DNA from: Mycolicibacterium aurum
GTDB lineage: Bacteria > Actinomycetota > Actinomycetes > Mycobacteriales > Mycobacteriaceae
Length of the DNA: 64,000 nucleotides
Reading direction: 5' to 3'
Assembly: GCA_900078775.1 (NCBI GenBank)
Contig: LT549889.1
Coordinates: 3,100,001-3,164,000 of the forward strand
In this document: positions 34,291 to 43,255 of the stretch, one piece after another
Layout: each line of letters opens with the position of its first letter
Position numbering within the stretch: the stretch's first letter is position 1
Notes under the pieces: model-generated
Database searches by the model: none
What the model saw: the letters and a program-made list of their open reading frames with translations, nothing else
Told to the model about the DNA's origin: nothing
Translations under genes and position numbers: made by a program

Positions 34291-35439
34291 TCAGAGACCG
34301 AGCGATTTCGCGATGATCACCTTCATGACTTCACTGGTTCCGGCGTAGATCCGGGCCACCCGCGCATCGGTGTAGAGCCGGGCGATCGGGTACTCCATCA
34401 TGTAGCCGTAGCCCCCGAACAGCTGCAGGCAGCGGTCGATCACCCGGGCCTGCATCTCGGTGCAGAACAGCTTCACCCGCGCGGCGTCCGGCGCCGAGAG
34501 TTCCCCGTCCACGTGCAGGCTGACGGCACGATCCAGCATGGCCTGGGCGGCTTCCACCTCCGTGGAGCAGGCGGCCAGCTCGAACTTGGTGTTCTGAAAG
34601 GATGAGACGGATGCCCCGAATATCTTGCGGTCCTTGGTGTAGTCGATGGCCGCGGCGATCGCCGATCGGGCCTGGGCCACCGAACCGACGGCTACGGTCA
34701 GCCGCTCCTGGGCCAGGTTGTGCCCGAGATAGCTGAACGCCTCCCCCACCTCGCCCAGTACGTTGGCCACCGGAACCCGGACGTCGACGAAGGACAGCTC
34801 GGCGGTGTCCTGCACCTTGCAGCCCATCTTCTCCAGTTCCCGGCCACGGGTGAAGCCGGGCATCCCGTCCTCGACGACGAGCAGCGTCAGGCCCTTGCGC
34901 CGGTTGTCCGGGTCGGTGGAGGTCCGAGCCACCACGACGACGAGGTCGGCCTGCATGCCACCGGTGATGAAGGTCTTGGCGCCGTTGACGATCCAGTGGT
35001 CGCCGTCCAGTACCGCGGTGGTGCGCATCCCGGCCAGGTCCGATCCGGTGCCCGGCTCGGTCATCGCCACGGCGGTGAGCAGGGTGCCGTCGGCCAGCCC
35101 GGGGAACCAGCGCCGGCGCTGCTCGGAGTTCGCGTAGTGCAGGAAGTACGGCAGGATCACCTCGAGCTGGGTGCGCACCGTGGACAGCGTCACCAGCGCC
35201 CGGGCCGCCTCCTCCTGCAGCACCACGTTGTACCGGTAGTCCGGTGCCCCGCCGCCGCCGTACTCCTCGGGGATGGCCATGCCCAGCATGCCGAGTGAGC
35301 CCATCTTCTCGAAGACCGCCCGCGGCATCCGGCCGCCCTTCTCCCACTCGGGATAGGCCGGCACCACTTCCTTCTCCACGAAATCGCGCGCGAGTTCGCG
35401 GAACGCCTCGTGGTCTTCGGTGAACAGATTGCGTTGCAC
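34291..35439 (-). CDS. Acyl-CoA dehydrogenase
   Basis: A 382-residue homomeric-type acyl-CoA dehydrogenase. It has MTEPGTGSDLAGMRTTAVLD, WIVNGAKTFITGG, and the C-terminal GGYGYMMEYPIARLYTDARV with YAGTSEVMK. The base is probably the Glu in NLAQERLTVAV, as in the isovaleryl/long-chain type. The start is GTG 35439 with GGAAGG upstream. It is downstream of a thiolase gene by 15 bases. Confidence 0.92.
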   Translation of the reverse strand: MQRNLFTEDHEAFRELARDFVEKEVVPAYPEWEKGGRMPRAVFEKMGSLGMLGMAIPEEYGGGGAPDYRYNVVLQEEAARALVTLSTVRTQLEVILPYFLHYANSEQRRRWFPGLADGTLLTAVAMTEPGTGSDLAGMRTTAVLDGDHWIVNGAKTFITGGMQADLVVVVARTSTDPDNRRKGLTLLVVEDGMPGFTRGRELEKMGCKVQDTAELSFVDVRVPVANVLGEVGEAFSYLGHNLAQERLTVAVGSVAQARSAIAAAIDYTKDRKIFGASVSSFQNTKFELAACSTEVEAAQAMLDRAVSLHVDGELSAPDAARVKLFCTEMQARVIDRCLQLFGGYGYMMEYPIARLYTDARVARIYAGTSEVMKVIIAKSLGL

Positions 35440-35454
35440 TTGGCAGCCTTCCGA

Positions 35455-36600
35455 CTAGGAGACGAGCTCGACCAGCGTGGCATTGGCGGTGCCGCCGCCC
35501 TCACACATGGTCTGCAGGCCATAACGAATGTTGTTGTCGCGCATGTGATGGATCATCCGGGTCATCAGCACCGCACCCGACGCGCCGAGCGGGTGGCCGA
35601 GCGCGATGGCCCCGCCCAGTGGGTTGAGCTTGGCTTCGTCGACGCCGGTCTCGGCCAGCCAGGCCAGCGGCACCGGGGCGAAGGCCTCGTTGACCTCGAA
35701 GACACCGACCTCGTCAATGCCGACGCCGGCCTTGTGCAGCACCTTCTCGGTGGCCGGGATCGGGCCGGTCAGCATCAGCACCGGATCGGCACCGGTCACG
35801 GCCCCGGCCCGGTAGCGCACCAGCGGGGTCAGGCCCAGGTTCAGCGCCTGGTCCGCGGTCATCACCAGCAGGGCGGCCGCGCCGTCGGAGATCTGCGAGG
35901 AGTTGCCGGCGTGGATGATGCCGTCGTCGGTGAACGCCGGCTTCAGCCCGGCCAGTTTCTCCACGGTGGTGCCCCGGCGGATGCCCTCGTCGTTCGTGAT
36001 CACGTCGTTCTCGGTGAACACCGGCACGATCTGGTCGATGAACGCCCCGGCGTCCTGCGCGGCGGCGGCCCGCTCGTGCGACTGTGCGGAGTACTCGTCG
36101 CAGCGGGCCCGCGACAGGTCCCACTTCTGGCAGATCAACTCCGCCGAGATGCCCTGGTTGAAGGAGAAATCGTCATAGCGGGCAAAGACTTTCGGCCCGT
36201 AGGGCTGGCCGGTGGCGCGGGCGGCGCCCAGCGGCACCCGGCTCATCACCTCGACGCCGCCGGCCACCACGACGTCCTGCTGACCGGACATCACGGCCTG
36301 CACCGCGAAGTCCAACGCCTGCTGGCTGGATCCGCAGGCCCGGTTCACCGTGGTGCCGGGAATACTCTCCGGCCAACCCGCCGCCAGCACCGCGTAGCGC
36401 CCGATGTTGCTGGACTGGTCCCCCACCTGGGAGACGCAGCCCCACACCACATCGTCGATGAGCGACGGATCGACCCCGGAGCGCTCGACGAGTTCGTTGA
36501 GCACCACCGCCGACAGGTCGGCGGCGTGCTGATCGGACAGCCCCCCGTTGCGCTTGCCCACCGGGGTGCGCACGGCTGAGACGATGACGGTTTCACGCAT
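35455..36600 (-). CDS. Acetyl-CoA acetyltransferase (thiolase)
   Basis: A complete degradative-type thiolase of 381 residues. The nucleophilic Cys is in NRACGSSQQA, followed by NEAFAPVPLAW, GHPLGASGA with the catalytic His, and the second Cys in MCEGGGTANAT. The ATG at 36600 follows GGAGTAACTC. It lies in a beta-oxidation operon with a crotonase, CoA-transferase and two acyl-CoA dehydrogenases and would cut the final 3-ketoacyl-CoA. Confidence 0.94.
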   Translation of the reverse strand: MRETVIVSAVRTPVGKRNGGLSDQHAADLSAVVLNELVERSGVDPSLIDDVVWGCVSQVGDQSSNIGRYAVLAAGWPESIPGTTVNRACGSSQQALDFAVQAVMSGQQDVVVAGGVEVMSRVPLGAARATGQPYGPKVFARYDDFSFNQGISAELICQKWDLSRARCDEYSAQSHERAAAAQDAGAFIDQIVPVFTENDVITNDEGIRRGTTVEKLAGLKPAFTDDGIIHAGNSSQISDGAAALLVMTADQALNLGLTPLVRYRAGAVTGADPVLMLTGPIPATEKVLHKAGVGIDEVGVFEVNEAFAPVPLAWLAETGVDEAKLNPLGGAIALGHPLGASGAVLMTRMIHHMRDNNIRYGLQTMCEGGGTANATLVELVS

Positions 36601-36603
36601 GAG

Positions 36604-37410
36604 TTACTCCTTGGCGGTGGGCGGAACGGTGGGCGGTACCGCCCACGTTCCGGTGAATTCAGGGTCCCGCTTGGCGGCGAACGCCGCATAGGCCTCACCC
36701 GAATCGGCGGTGGCGAAGTTGCCGGGCTGGGCGCGGGCCTCGTTGCCCAGTGCTTCGGCGAAGGTGGCGGTGGCACCGTCGTTGAGTAGTGCCTTGCTCT
36801 GGGACAAGGCGAACGGCGGGCCGTCGGCCAACCGCTGCGCCAGGCCGTCGACGAAGCCGTCGATCTCCTCGGCGTCCTGCACCCAGGTAACCAGTCCGAG
36901 TCGGTGGGCTTCCGCGGCGTCGATCATATCGGCCAGCAGCACAAGGCGTTTGGCCTGCTGCAGCCCCACGATCTTGGGTAGCAGCCAGGATCCGCCGAGG
37001 TCGACCGAGAGCCCGCGCTTGGCGAAGATCTGGCAGAACTTCGATTCCGGGGTGGCGACCACCAGATCGCAACCCAGGGCCAGGTTCCAGCCCGCCCCGA
37101 CCGCGACACCGGTGACCTTGGCGATGGTCGGCACCGTCAGATTGTGCAACGCCAGCGCGACATCGGTGAGCCGCTGCAGCTTGCGCCGGGGGTGGACCGT
37201 CTCCCCGGTCCCGATGTCGGCTCCGGAGCAGAACGCTCCGCCGGCCCCGGTGAGCACCACCGCGCGCACGGTGTCGTCGGTGTCGGCCGCGCGCAGCGCC
37301 GCGGCCAGCGCGTGCCACAACTCGACGTCGATGGCGTTCTTGCGGTGTGGCCGGTTCAGCGTCAGGGTGCGCACCCCGTCGCGGTCCTCCACCAGCAGTG
37401 ACTCACTCAT
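36604..37410 (-). CDS. Enoyl-CoA hydratase/isomerase (PaaG-like)
   Basis: A 268-residue crotonase. The oxyanion hole is GAFCSGADIG, and GVAVGAGWNLALGCDLVV follows. The active-site loop FAKRGLSVDLGGSWLLPKIVG carries an Asp as in PaaG-type isomerases instead of the usual two Glu residues of hydratases, so an isomerase role is more likely. The ATG at 37410 overlaps the CoA-transferase stop by eight bases. Confidence 0.88.
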   Translation of the reverse strand: MSESLLVEDRDGVRTLTLNRPHRKNAIDVELWHALAAALRAADTDDTVRAVVLTGAGGAFCSGADIGTGETVHPRRKLQRLTDVALALHNLTVPTIAKVTGVAVGAGWNLALGCDLVVATPESKFCQIFAKRGLSVDLGGSWLLPKIVGLQQAKRLVLLADMIDAAEAHRLGLVTWVQDAEEIDGFVDGLAQRLADGPPFALSQSKALLNDGATATFAEALGNEARAQPGNFATADSGEAYAAFAAKRDPEFTGTWAVPPTVPPTAKE

Positions 37411-38629
37411 GGGAGTACTCCGGTCCGATCGCCCCGTCGGCGCGCAGATCGACCAGTTCGGCTGCGCTGTAGCCGATTTCGGACAGCACCGCATCGGTGT
37501 GCTCGCCCAGCCCGGGCACCGGCCCCATGCCCAGCTCCAGACCGCTGATCACCGGGGGCGGAAGCAGGGCGGAGATCTCGCCGTTGGGGGTGCCGACCTG
37601 GCGCCAGCGGTCCCGCGCCTTCAGGTGCGGGTGGGCGATGACCTCGCTGGGCTTGTTGTACCGCGAATTGCCGATGCCCGCCGCATCGGCGGTTCGCTGG
37701 ATGTCGTCGAGATCGTGCTGTGCGCACCAGGATTCGATGGCCGCATTGAGTTCGTCGCGGTGCCGGCAGCGGTCGGTGTTGGTCGCGAACCGGGGATCGT
37801 CGGCCAGATCGGGGCGGTCGATGATCTCGCGGGCCAGTCGCTGCCACTCCCGGTCGTTGGTGGTGCCGAGCACCACGGTCTGGCCGTCACGGGTACCGAA
37901 CGATCCGTATGGCGCCACCGCCGGCGAGCTCATGCCCAGCGGTTCCTGGTCGATCCCGGAGTGCTGGGTGTAGGTCAGCTGGTAGCCCATGATGTCGGTC
38001 ATGGTGTCGAACAGGCTCACTGCGACCGCCGGTGCGGCCTCGGCCGAACCGGTGCGGGCCCTTCCCAGCAGCACTGCCAGGATCGACAGGGCCGAGTACA
38101 GCCCGGTGGTGATGTCGGCGACCGGGGCCCCGGGCTTGGCCGGCATCCCCGGGTATCCGGTGGCCGCACACGATCCGGACTCCGCCTGTACCAGCAGGTC
38201 GTAGGCGCGTTTATCCGAAAGCGGGCCGCCCGGCCCGTAACCGTCGATCTCGACCGGGATCACCTGCGGGTGCCGCTCGCGCAGTTCTTTCGGGCCCAGG
38301 CCGAGTCGGGCGGTCGCCCCGGGGGCGAGGTTGGACACGAACGCATCGGCCCGGTCGAGCAGCCGGTGCAGGACATCCATGCCGGCAGGCGATTTCAGGT
38401 TCAGAGTGACCGACTGCTTGCCCCGGTTGGCCCATACGAAGTGCGCGGCCTGCCCCAGCACGACATCGTCGTAATCGCGGGCGAAGTCACCGCCCTTGGG
38501 ATTCTCGATCTTGATCACCCGGGCACCGAAATCGGCCAGCACCCGGGTACACATCGGGGCGGACACCGCCTGCTCCATGGCGATGACGGTGATCCCGGCC
38601 AGCGGGCCGGCGTGCGTTGACTCGCTCAT
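37403..38629 (-). CDS. CaiB/BaiF family III CoA-transferase
   Basis: A 408-residue CoA-transferase with MEQAVSAPMCTRVLADFGAR, VIKIENPKGGDFARDYD, and the catalytic Asp in AYDLLVQAESG. The start is placed at ATG 38629; no better binding site is seen further upstream. It belongs to the operon acyl-CoA dehydrogenase - CoA-transferase - crotonase - thiolase - acyl-CoA dehydrogenase. Confidence 0.92.
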   Translation of the reverse strand: MSESTHAGPLAGITVIAMEQAVSAPMCTRVLADFGARVIKIENPKGGDFARDYDDVVLGQAAHFVWANRGKQSVTLNLKSPAGMDVLHRLLDRADAFVSNLAPGATARLGLGPKELRERHPQVIPVEIDGYGPGGPLSDKRAYDLLVQAESGSCAATGYPGMPAKPGAPVADITTGLYSALSILAVLLGRARTGSAEAAPAVAVSLFDTMTDIMGYQLTYTQHSGIDQEPLGMSSPAVAPYGSFGTRDGQTVVLGTTNDREWQRLAREIIDRPDLADDPRFATNTDRCRHRDELNAAIESWCAQHDLDDIQRTADAAGIGNSRYNKPSEVIAHPHLKARDRWRQVGTPNGEISALLPPPVISGLELGMGPVPGLGEHTDAVLSEIGYSAAELVDLRADGAIGPEYSHE

Positions 38630-38724
38630 CCGGTCACATAACCATGTCGGCACGGCGTCTGGTGACGCGGGTGAGCGTGTGTCGCGGGATGGTGCGGGCA
38701 GGCACCCCGAAGAGCCGTCACTCG

Positions 38725-39915
38725 TCAGTAGCTCTTGGGCAGGCCAAGGACGTTCGCGGACAAGAAGTTCAGCACCATCTCCTGGCTCACCGGCGCGATC
38801 TTCATCAGGCGGGACTCCCGGAAGAACCGGGAGATGTTGTACTCCTCGGAGTAGCCCATCCCGCCGTGGGTCTGCAGCGCCCGGTCCGCTGCGCCGAAGC
38901 CGGCGTCCGCGCACAGGTACTTGGCCATATTGGCCTCCCGGCCGCAGGACCGGCCGTTGTCGTAGAGCCAGGTCGCCTTGCGCAGGATCAACTCGGCCGC
39001 ATCCAGCCGGGCCAGCGAATCCGCCAGTGGGAACGCGATGCCCTGGTTCTGCCCGATCGGCCGGTCGAACACCACCCGCTCGTTGGCGTATTTCACCGCC
39101 CGGTCCAGGGCCACCCGCCCGATGCCGAGCGCCTCCGCGGCGATCAGCATCCGCTCCGGGTTGAGGCCGTGCAGGATGTAGGAGAACCCCTTGCCCTCTT
39201 CGCCGATGCGGTCTTCGACGGGAATCCGCAGGTCGTCGATGAACACCTCGTTGGAACTGACGGCGTTGCGGCCCATCTTCTTGATCGGCCGGATGTCGAC
39301 GTGCTCGCGGTCGATGTCGGTGAGGAACAGGGACAGCCCCTCGGTCGGCTTTCCGCCGCGGCGCTCCACGTCCTCCCGGGACTCGGTGCGGGTCAACAGC
39401 AGGATCTTCTCCGACTCCAGGGCCTTGGAGATCCACACCTTGCGACCGTTGACCAGGTAGCTGTCGCCATCGCGTTTCGCGAACGTGGTGATCCGCGAAG
39501 TATCCAGTCCCGCACCGGGTTCGGTGACGCCGAAGCAGACGTGCAGGTCGCCGGTGACGATCCGCGGCAGGGTGGCCTTCTTCATCTCCTCGGAGCCGAA
39601 CACCACCACCGGCTGCATCCCGAAGATGGACATGTGGATGGAGCTGGCCGCATTCATGGCGCCGCCGGAGCGGGCCACCTCTTCGGCCAGGATGGTCGCC
39701 TCGGTGATGCCCAGGCCGTGCCCGCCGTACTCCTCGGGGATAGTCATCCCCAGCCAGCCACCGGCGGCGATGGCCTCGTAGAACTCCTGCGGGAACTCGT
39801 GCGCCTGGTCTTTTTCCATCCAATAGTGATCGTCGAACCGGGCGGCCAACTCGGCCACCGATTTGCGGATCAGCTGCTGGTCCTCGGTGAGCTCGAAGTT
39901 CATTCCCTCGGACAC
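38725..39915 (-). CDS. Acyl-CoA dehydrogenase
   Basis: A 396-residue acyl-CoA dehydrogenase with VTEPGAGLDTSRITTFA, YLVNGRKVWISKALES and a C-terminal THGGMGYSEEYNISRFFRES. The Glu in HGLNPERMLIA fits the base position of the isovaleryl/long-chain type. The GTG at 39915 is chosen because AGGAGGA lies five bases upstream. An ATG 12 bases further in is possible. Confidence 0.91.
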   Translation of the reverse strand: MSEGMNFELTEDQQLIRKSVAELAARFDDHYWMEKDQAHEFPQEFYEAIAAGGWLGMTIPEEYGGHGLGITEATILAEEVARSGGAMNAASSIHMSIFGMQPVVVFGSEEMKKATLPRIVTGDLHVCFGVTEPGAGLDTSRITTFAKRDGDSYLVNGRKVWISKALESEKILLLTRTESREDVERRGGKPTEGLSLFLTDIDREHVDIRPIKKMGRNAVSSNEVFIDDLRIPVEDRIGEEGKGFSYILHGLNPERMLIAAEALGIGRVALDRAVKYANERVVFDRPIGQNQGIAFPLADSLARLDAAELILRKATWLYDNGRSCGREANMAKYLCADAGFGAADRALQTHGGMGYSEEYNISRFFRESRLMKIAPVSQEMVLNFLSANVLGLPKSY

Positions 39916-39993
39916 GGTTCCTCCTGATGTCTGTGCATACGACGGCACGGTGCAGGTGTCCCCCTGCACCGTCCCACCGAGTTCGCCTTCTGG

Positions 39994-41292
39994 CTAGTCC
40001 CTGACGCCGCTGACCGCGCGTGCGTTCGCCGTGAAGTCGGCGATGTCGGATCCGGAGCGCTTCTCGTGGTGGCTCAGCGCCTGGATCGAAACGTCGTGTC
40101 CTTCAGCGGCCTTGCGCAACGCACCGACGGTGGCCTGATCCCGCGGGATGTGCTTGAACGGCTCGAAGTGGTACAGCCGCATGGCGTTCTCGTGGGTGAT
40201 CTTGTTGATCTCGTCGTCGGGCACCTCGTAGGTCTTGAAGACCGCGTCGAGTTCCTCGGGCGCCCCGGGCCACATCGAATCCGAGTGCGGGTAGTCCATC
40301 TCCCAGCAGATGTTGTCCACGCCGATCATGTGCCGGTTCTTCACCCCGACCGGGTCGGAGATGAAGCAGGTCATGAAGTGCTCGCGGAAGACTTCCGAGG
40401 GCTTCTTGTCCCCGAAGTCCTGATGGGTCCACGTCGAATGCATCTCGTAGGTGCGGTCCACCCGGTCCAGGAAGTACGGGATCCACCCGGTGCCGCCCTC
40501 GGACAGCGCGATCTTGAGATCCGGGTACGCCTTGATCGGCGCCGACCACAGCAGATCGGCGGCGGCCTGCACGATGTTCATCGGCTGCAGGGTGATCATC
40601 ACGTCCATCGGGGCGTCCGGGGCGGTGATCGCCAGCCGGCCCGAGGATCCGATGTGCACGTTCATCACGGTCTCGGTGTCGACCAGGGCATCCCACATAG
40701 GCTTCCAGTAGTCCAGGTCGTGGAAGCTCGGATAGCCCAGCGCCGAGGGGTTCTCGGTGAAGGTCAGCGAATGCACACCCTTCTTGGAGACCCGGCGGAT
40801 CTCGTCGGCGCACAGTTGTGGATCCCAGATGGCCGGGATGGCCATCGGGATGAACCGGCCCGGATGCGAACCGCACCACTCGTCGATGTGCCAGTCGTTG
40901 TAGGCCTGCACCAGGGCCAGCGAGAAATCGGCGTCCTCGGTGGCGAACAGGCGGGCGGCGAAGCCGGGGAACGACGGGAAGTTCATGGTGGCCAGCACGC
41001 CACCGGCGTTCATGTCCTTGACCCGCTCGCCGGCGTCGTAGCAGCCCTTGCGGATCTCGTCGAGGCCCTGGGGCTCCAGGCCGTACTCCTCCTTGGGGCG
41101 GCCGGCCACCGCGTTGAGCGCCACGTTGGGAATCACGGTGTCCCGGAACTGCCAGGTGTCCGAGCCGTCGGGGTTGTGCACCAGCCGCGGCGCCTCGTCG
41201 GCGTACTTCGCAGGCAGATGGTTCTTGAACATGTCCGGCGGCTCGATGATGTGGTCATCGACGCTGATCAGAATCATGTCGTCGTGGTGCAT
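39994..41292 (-). CDS. Amidohydrolase_2 family protein
   Basis: A 432-residue amidohydrolase_2 protein, longer than the others. It has ISVDDHIIEPPDMF at the N-terminus, GVLATMNFPSFPGFAARLF, VMNVHIGSSGR, LKIALSEGGTGWIPYFLDR and the C-terminal metal motif MDYPHSDSMWPG. The ATG at 41292 follows CGGAGGGA. It leads the minus-strand beta-oxidation operon and is divergent from the Rieske oxygenase operon. Confidence 0.9.
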   Translation of the reverse strand: MHHDDMILISVDDHIIEPPDMFKNHLPAKYADEAPRLVHNPDGSDTWQFRDTVIPNVALNAVAGRPKEEYGLEPQGLDEIRKGCYDAGERVKDMNAGGVLATMNFPSFPGFAARLFATEDADFSLALVQAYNDWHIDEWCGSHPGRFIPMAIPAIWDPQLCADEIRRVSKKGVHSLTFTENPSALGYPSFHDLDYWKPMWDALVDTETVMNVHIGSSGRLAITAPDAPMDVMITLQPMNIVQAAADLLWSAPIKAYPDLKIALSEGGTGWIPYFLDRVDRTYEMHSTWTHQDFGDKKPSEVFREHFMTCFISDPVGVKNRHMIGVDNICWEMDYPHSDSMWPGAPEELDAVFKTYEVPDDEINKITHENAMRLYHFEPFKHIPRDQATVGALRKAAEGHDVSIQALSHHEKRSGSDIADFTANARAVSGVRD

Positions 41293-41596
41293 GGGCGATC
41301 CCTCCGGGGTTCCATCGTGCAGCGCTGGCGATTCTCGATACCTGCAAACTAACTTCTCACGTGACGAGAATCAACGTCCGCGCGCGTTCCCTGTGGCTCT
41401 GACCGTGGTTTTTCGGCCCGCGCAGGTTGTGCCGACGCCGCCGGTGACCTGCGTTTTGGTGGCACCTGCGGCCAAAGACTGGAAATCTGTTAGTCAGATA
41501 TGAGAATATGATTCTCGTCCCGGAGAAGACGTCGACTTGAGCTGATCAGCCCCGGCGCCGGACCTGAAGCAAGACGGAACCAGGAGAGGTTGCACC
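41293..41596. other. 304-base divergent intergenic region
   Basis: No gene is visible here. It holds the perfect palindrome at 41502-41516 and, nearer the minus-strand operon, an outward-facing pair TTCTC (41354-41358) / GAGAAT (41366-41371) that may be a second, variant site. The middle part (about 41390-41480) shows no clear element. Confidence 0.6.
41502..41516. promoter_or_regulatory. Perfect GAGAAT-N3-ATTCTC palindrome
   Basis: GAGAATATGATTCTC, 12 of 12 arm positions, 81 bases upstream of the Rieske oxygenase GTG. A TATGAT hexamer (41507-41512) lies in its centre and could be the -10 element. Confidence 0.65.
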
Positions 41597-42931
41597 GTGT
41601 CGTTTTTCCCCAAACCAGCAGCGGGAAGCTGGACCGAGAACTGGCCGGAGCTGGGCACCGCCCCGGTCAACTACGAGGACTCGATCGATCCCGAGCACTG
41701 GCTGCTCGAGCAGCAGGCGATCTTCCGCAAGACCTGGCTGCAGATGGGCCGCGTGGAGCTGATCCCCAAGAAGGGCAGCTACATCACCCGTGAACTGCCG
41801 TCGGTCGGCCCCGGCACCTCGATCGTCATCGTCAACGACGGCGACGAGATCCGGGCGTTCTACAACCTGTGCCGGCACCGTGGCAACAAGCTGGTGTGGA
41901 ACGACTACCCGGGCGAAGAGGTCTCCGGCAGCTGCCGCCAGTTCGTCTGCAAGTACCACGCCTGGCGCTACAGCCTCAAGGGCGACCTGACCTTCGTCCA
42001 GCAGGAGGGCGAGTTCTTCGATCTCGACAAGGCCGACTACCCGCTCAAGCCGGTGCGCTGCGAGGTGTGGGAGGGCTTCATCTTCGTCAACTTCGACGAC
42101 GATGCGGTCTCGCTGGACGAGTACCTCGGCGAATTCGGCCAGGGCCTGAAGGGCTACCCCTTCCACGAGATGACCGAGCACTACAGCTACCGCTCGGAGA
42201 TCAAGGCGAACTGGAAACTGTTCATCGACGCGTTCGTCGAGTTCTACCACGCGCCGATCCTGCACATGAAGCAGGCCGAGAAGGAGGAGGCCGAGAAGCT
42301 GGCCAAGTTCGGCTTCGAGGCGCTGCATTACGACATCAAGGGCGATCACTCGATGATCTCGTCCTGGGGTGGCATGAGCCCGCCGAAGGATCTCAAGATG
42401 GTCAAGCCGATCGAGCGCATCCTGCACAGCGGCCTGTTCGGCCCCTGGGACCGCCCGGACATCAAGGGCATCCTGCCCGACGAGCTGCCGCCGGCCATCA
42501 ACCCGGGACGCCACAAGACCTGGGGCCAGGACTCTTTCGAGTTCTTCCCGAACTTCACCCTGCTGTTCTGGGTGCCGGGCTGGTACCTGACCTACAACTA
42601 CTGGCCGACCGGGGTGGACACCCACATCTTCGAGGCCGACCTGTACTTCGTGCCGCCGAAGAATCTGCGCGAACGGCTCTCTCAGGAACTGGCCGCGGTG
42701 ACGTTCAAGGAGTACGCGTTCCAGGACGCCAACACCCTGGAGGCCACCCAGACCCAGATCGGCACCCGGGCGGTCCTGGACTTCCCGCTCTGCGATCAGG
42801 AGGTGCTGCTGCGCCACCTGCACCACACCGCCCACAAGTACGTGGACCGCTACAAGGCCGAACTGGAAGCCAAGTCCAACGGTTCGTCCAACGGCGCCAC
42901 CGCCAGCCCGAAGGAGGCCGCAAATGCCTAA
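41597..42931 (+). CDS. Rieske non-haem iron oxygenase, alpha subunit
   Basis: A 444-residue aromatic-ring-hydroxylating-type oxygenase. The Rieske ligands are NLCRHRGNKL (Cys-x-His) and VCKYHAWRYSLKG (Cys-x2-His). The mononuclear iron site is DAFVEFYHAPILH with both His residues. It hydroxylates or demethylates a hydrophobic substrate using electrons from a separate reductase, which is not next to it. The GTG start at 41597 follows AGGAGAGG. The C-terminus is a Ser/Asn/Ala-rich tail. A 109-residue partner gene overlaps it by eight bases. Confidence 0.92.
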   Translation: MSFFPKPAAGSWTENWPELGTAPVNYEDSIDPEHWLLEQQAIFRKTWLQMGRVELIPKKGSYITRELPSVGPGTSIVIVNDGDEIRAFYNLCRHRGNKLVWNDYPGEEVSGSCRQFVCKYHAWRYSLKGDLTFVQQEGEFFDLDKADYPLKPVRCEVWEGFIFVNFDDDAVSLDEYLGEFGQGLKGYPFHEMTEHYSYRSEIKANWKLFIDAFVEFYHAPILHMKQAEKEEAEKLAKFGFEALHYDIKGDHSMISSWGGMSPPKDLKMVKPIERILHSGLFGPWDRPDIKGILPDELPPAINPGRHKTWGQDSFEFFPNFTLLFWVPGWYLTYNYWPTGVDTHIFEADLYFVPPKNLRERLSQELAAVTFKEYAFQDANTLEATQTQIGTRAVLDFPLCDQEVLLRHLHHTAHKYVDRYKAELEAKSNGSSNGATASPKEAANA

Positions 42932-43253
42932 GCTGCCCGAGGAATTCGCTGACCTGGAACGGTTCGCCGACTGGTGCCTGCCCACCGAGGAGGAGCGCTA
43001 TCAGAAGCGGCTGAACTCCACCATGGAGGAGATGCAGGAGCTCTACGACGCCGGCATGGCCCGTCTCGAGGACATCATGGTCTACGTGGACGCGCGCTTC
43101 CCGCTCAAGAGCATGCCCGATGACGCCAAAGCCCTTGTGCACCTGGGTCAGTCGATCGTGATGGTGAGTTTCCCGATCGAGGTGTGGAAGCAGCCACGGG
43201 TACTCGACAGCGGCGCCGCCTACGTGCACCTCATCAAGGAGCCGGTGGTCTGA
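42924..43253 (+). CDS. Small helical protein coupled to Rieske oxygenase
   Basis: A 109-residue acidic protein starting MPKLPEEFADLERFADWC, with ERYQKRLNSTMEEMQELYDA (a long helix) and a C-terminal VYVDARFPLKSMPDD. There are no cluster-binding cysteines and it does not resemble the known beta subunit. It overlaps the oxygenase gene by eight bases, so a structural or assembly role with that enzyme is likely. The family is not recognised. Confidence 0.82.
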   Translation: MPKLPEEFADLERFADWCLPTEEERYQKRLNSTMEEMQELYDAGMARLEDIMVYVDARFPLKSMPDDAKALVHLGQSIVMVSFPIEVWKQPRVLDSGAAYVHLIKEPVV

Positions 43254-43255
43254 TC

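Noticed and set aside
36604..37494. Longer upstream start for the crotonase gene
   Set aside because: The extension overlaps the CoA-transferase gene in another frame and reads as unrelated sequence; the ATG at 37410 matches the family N-terminus.
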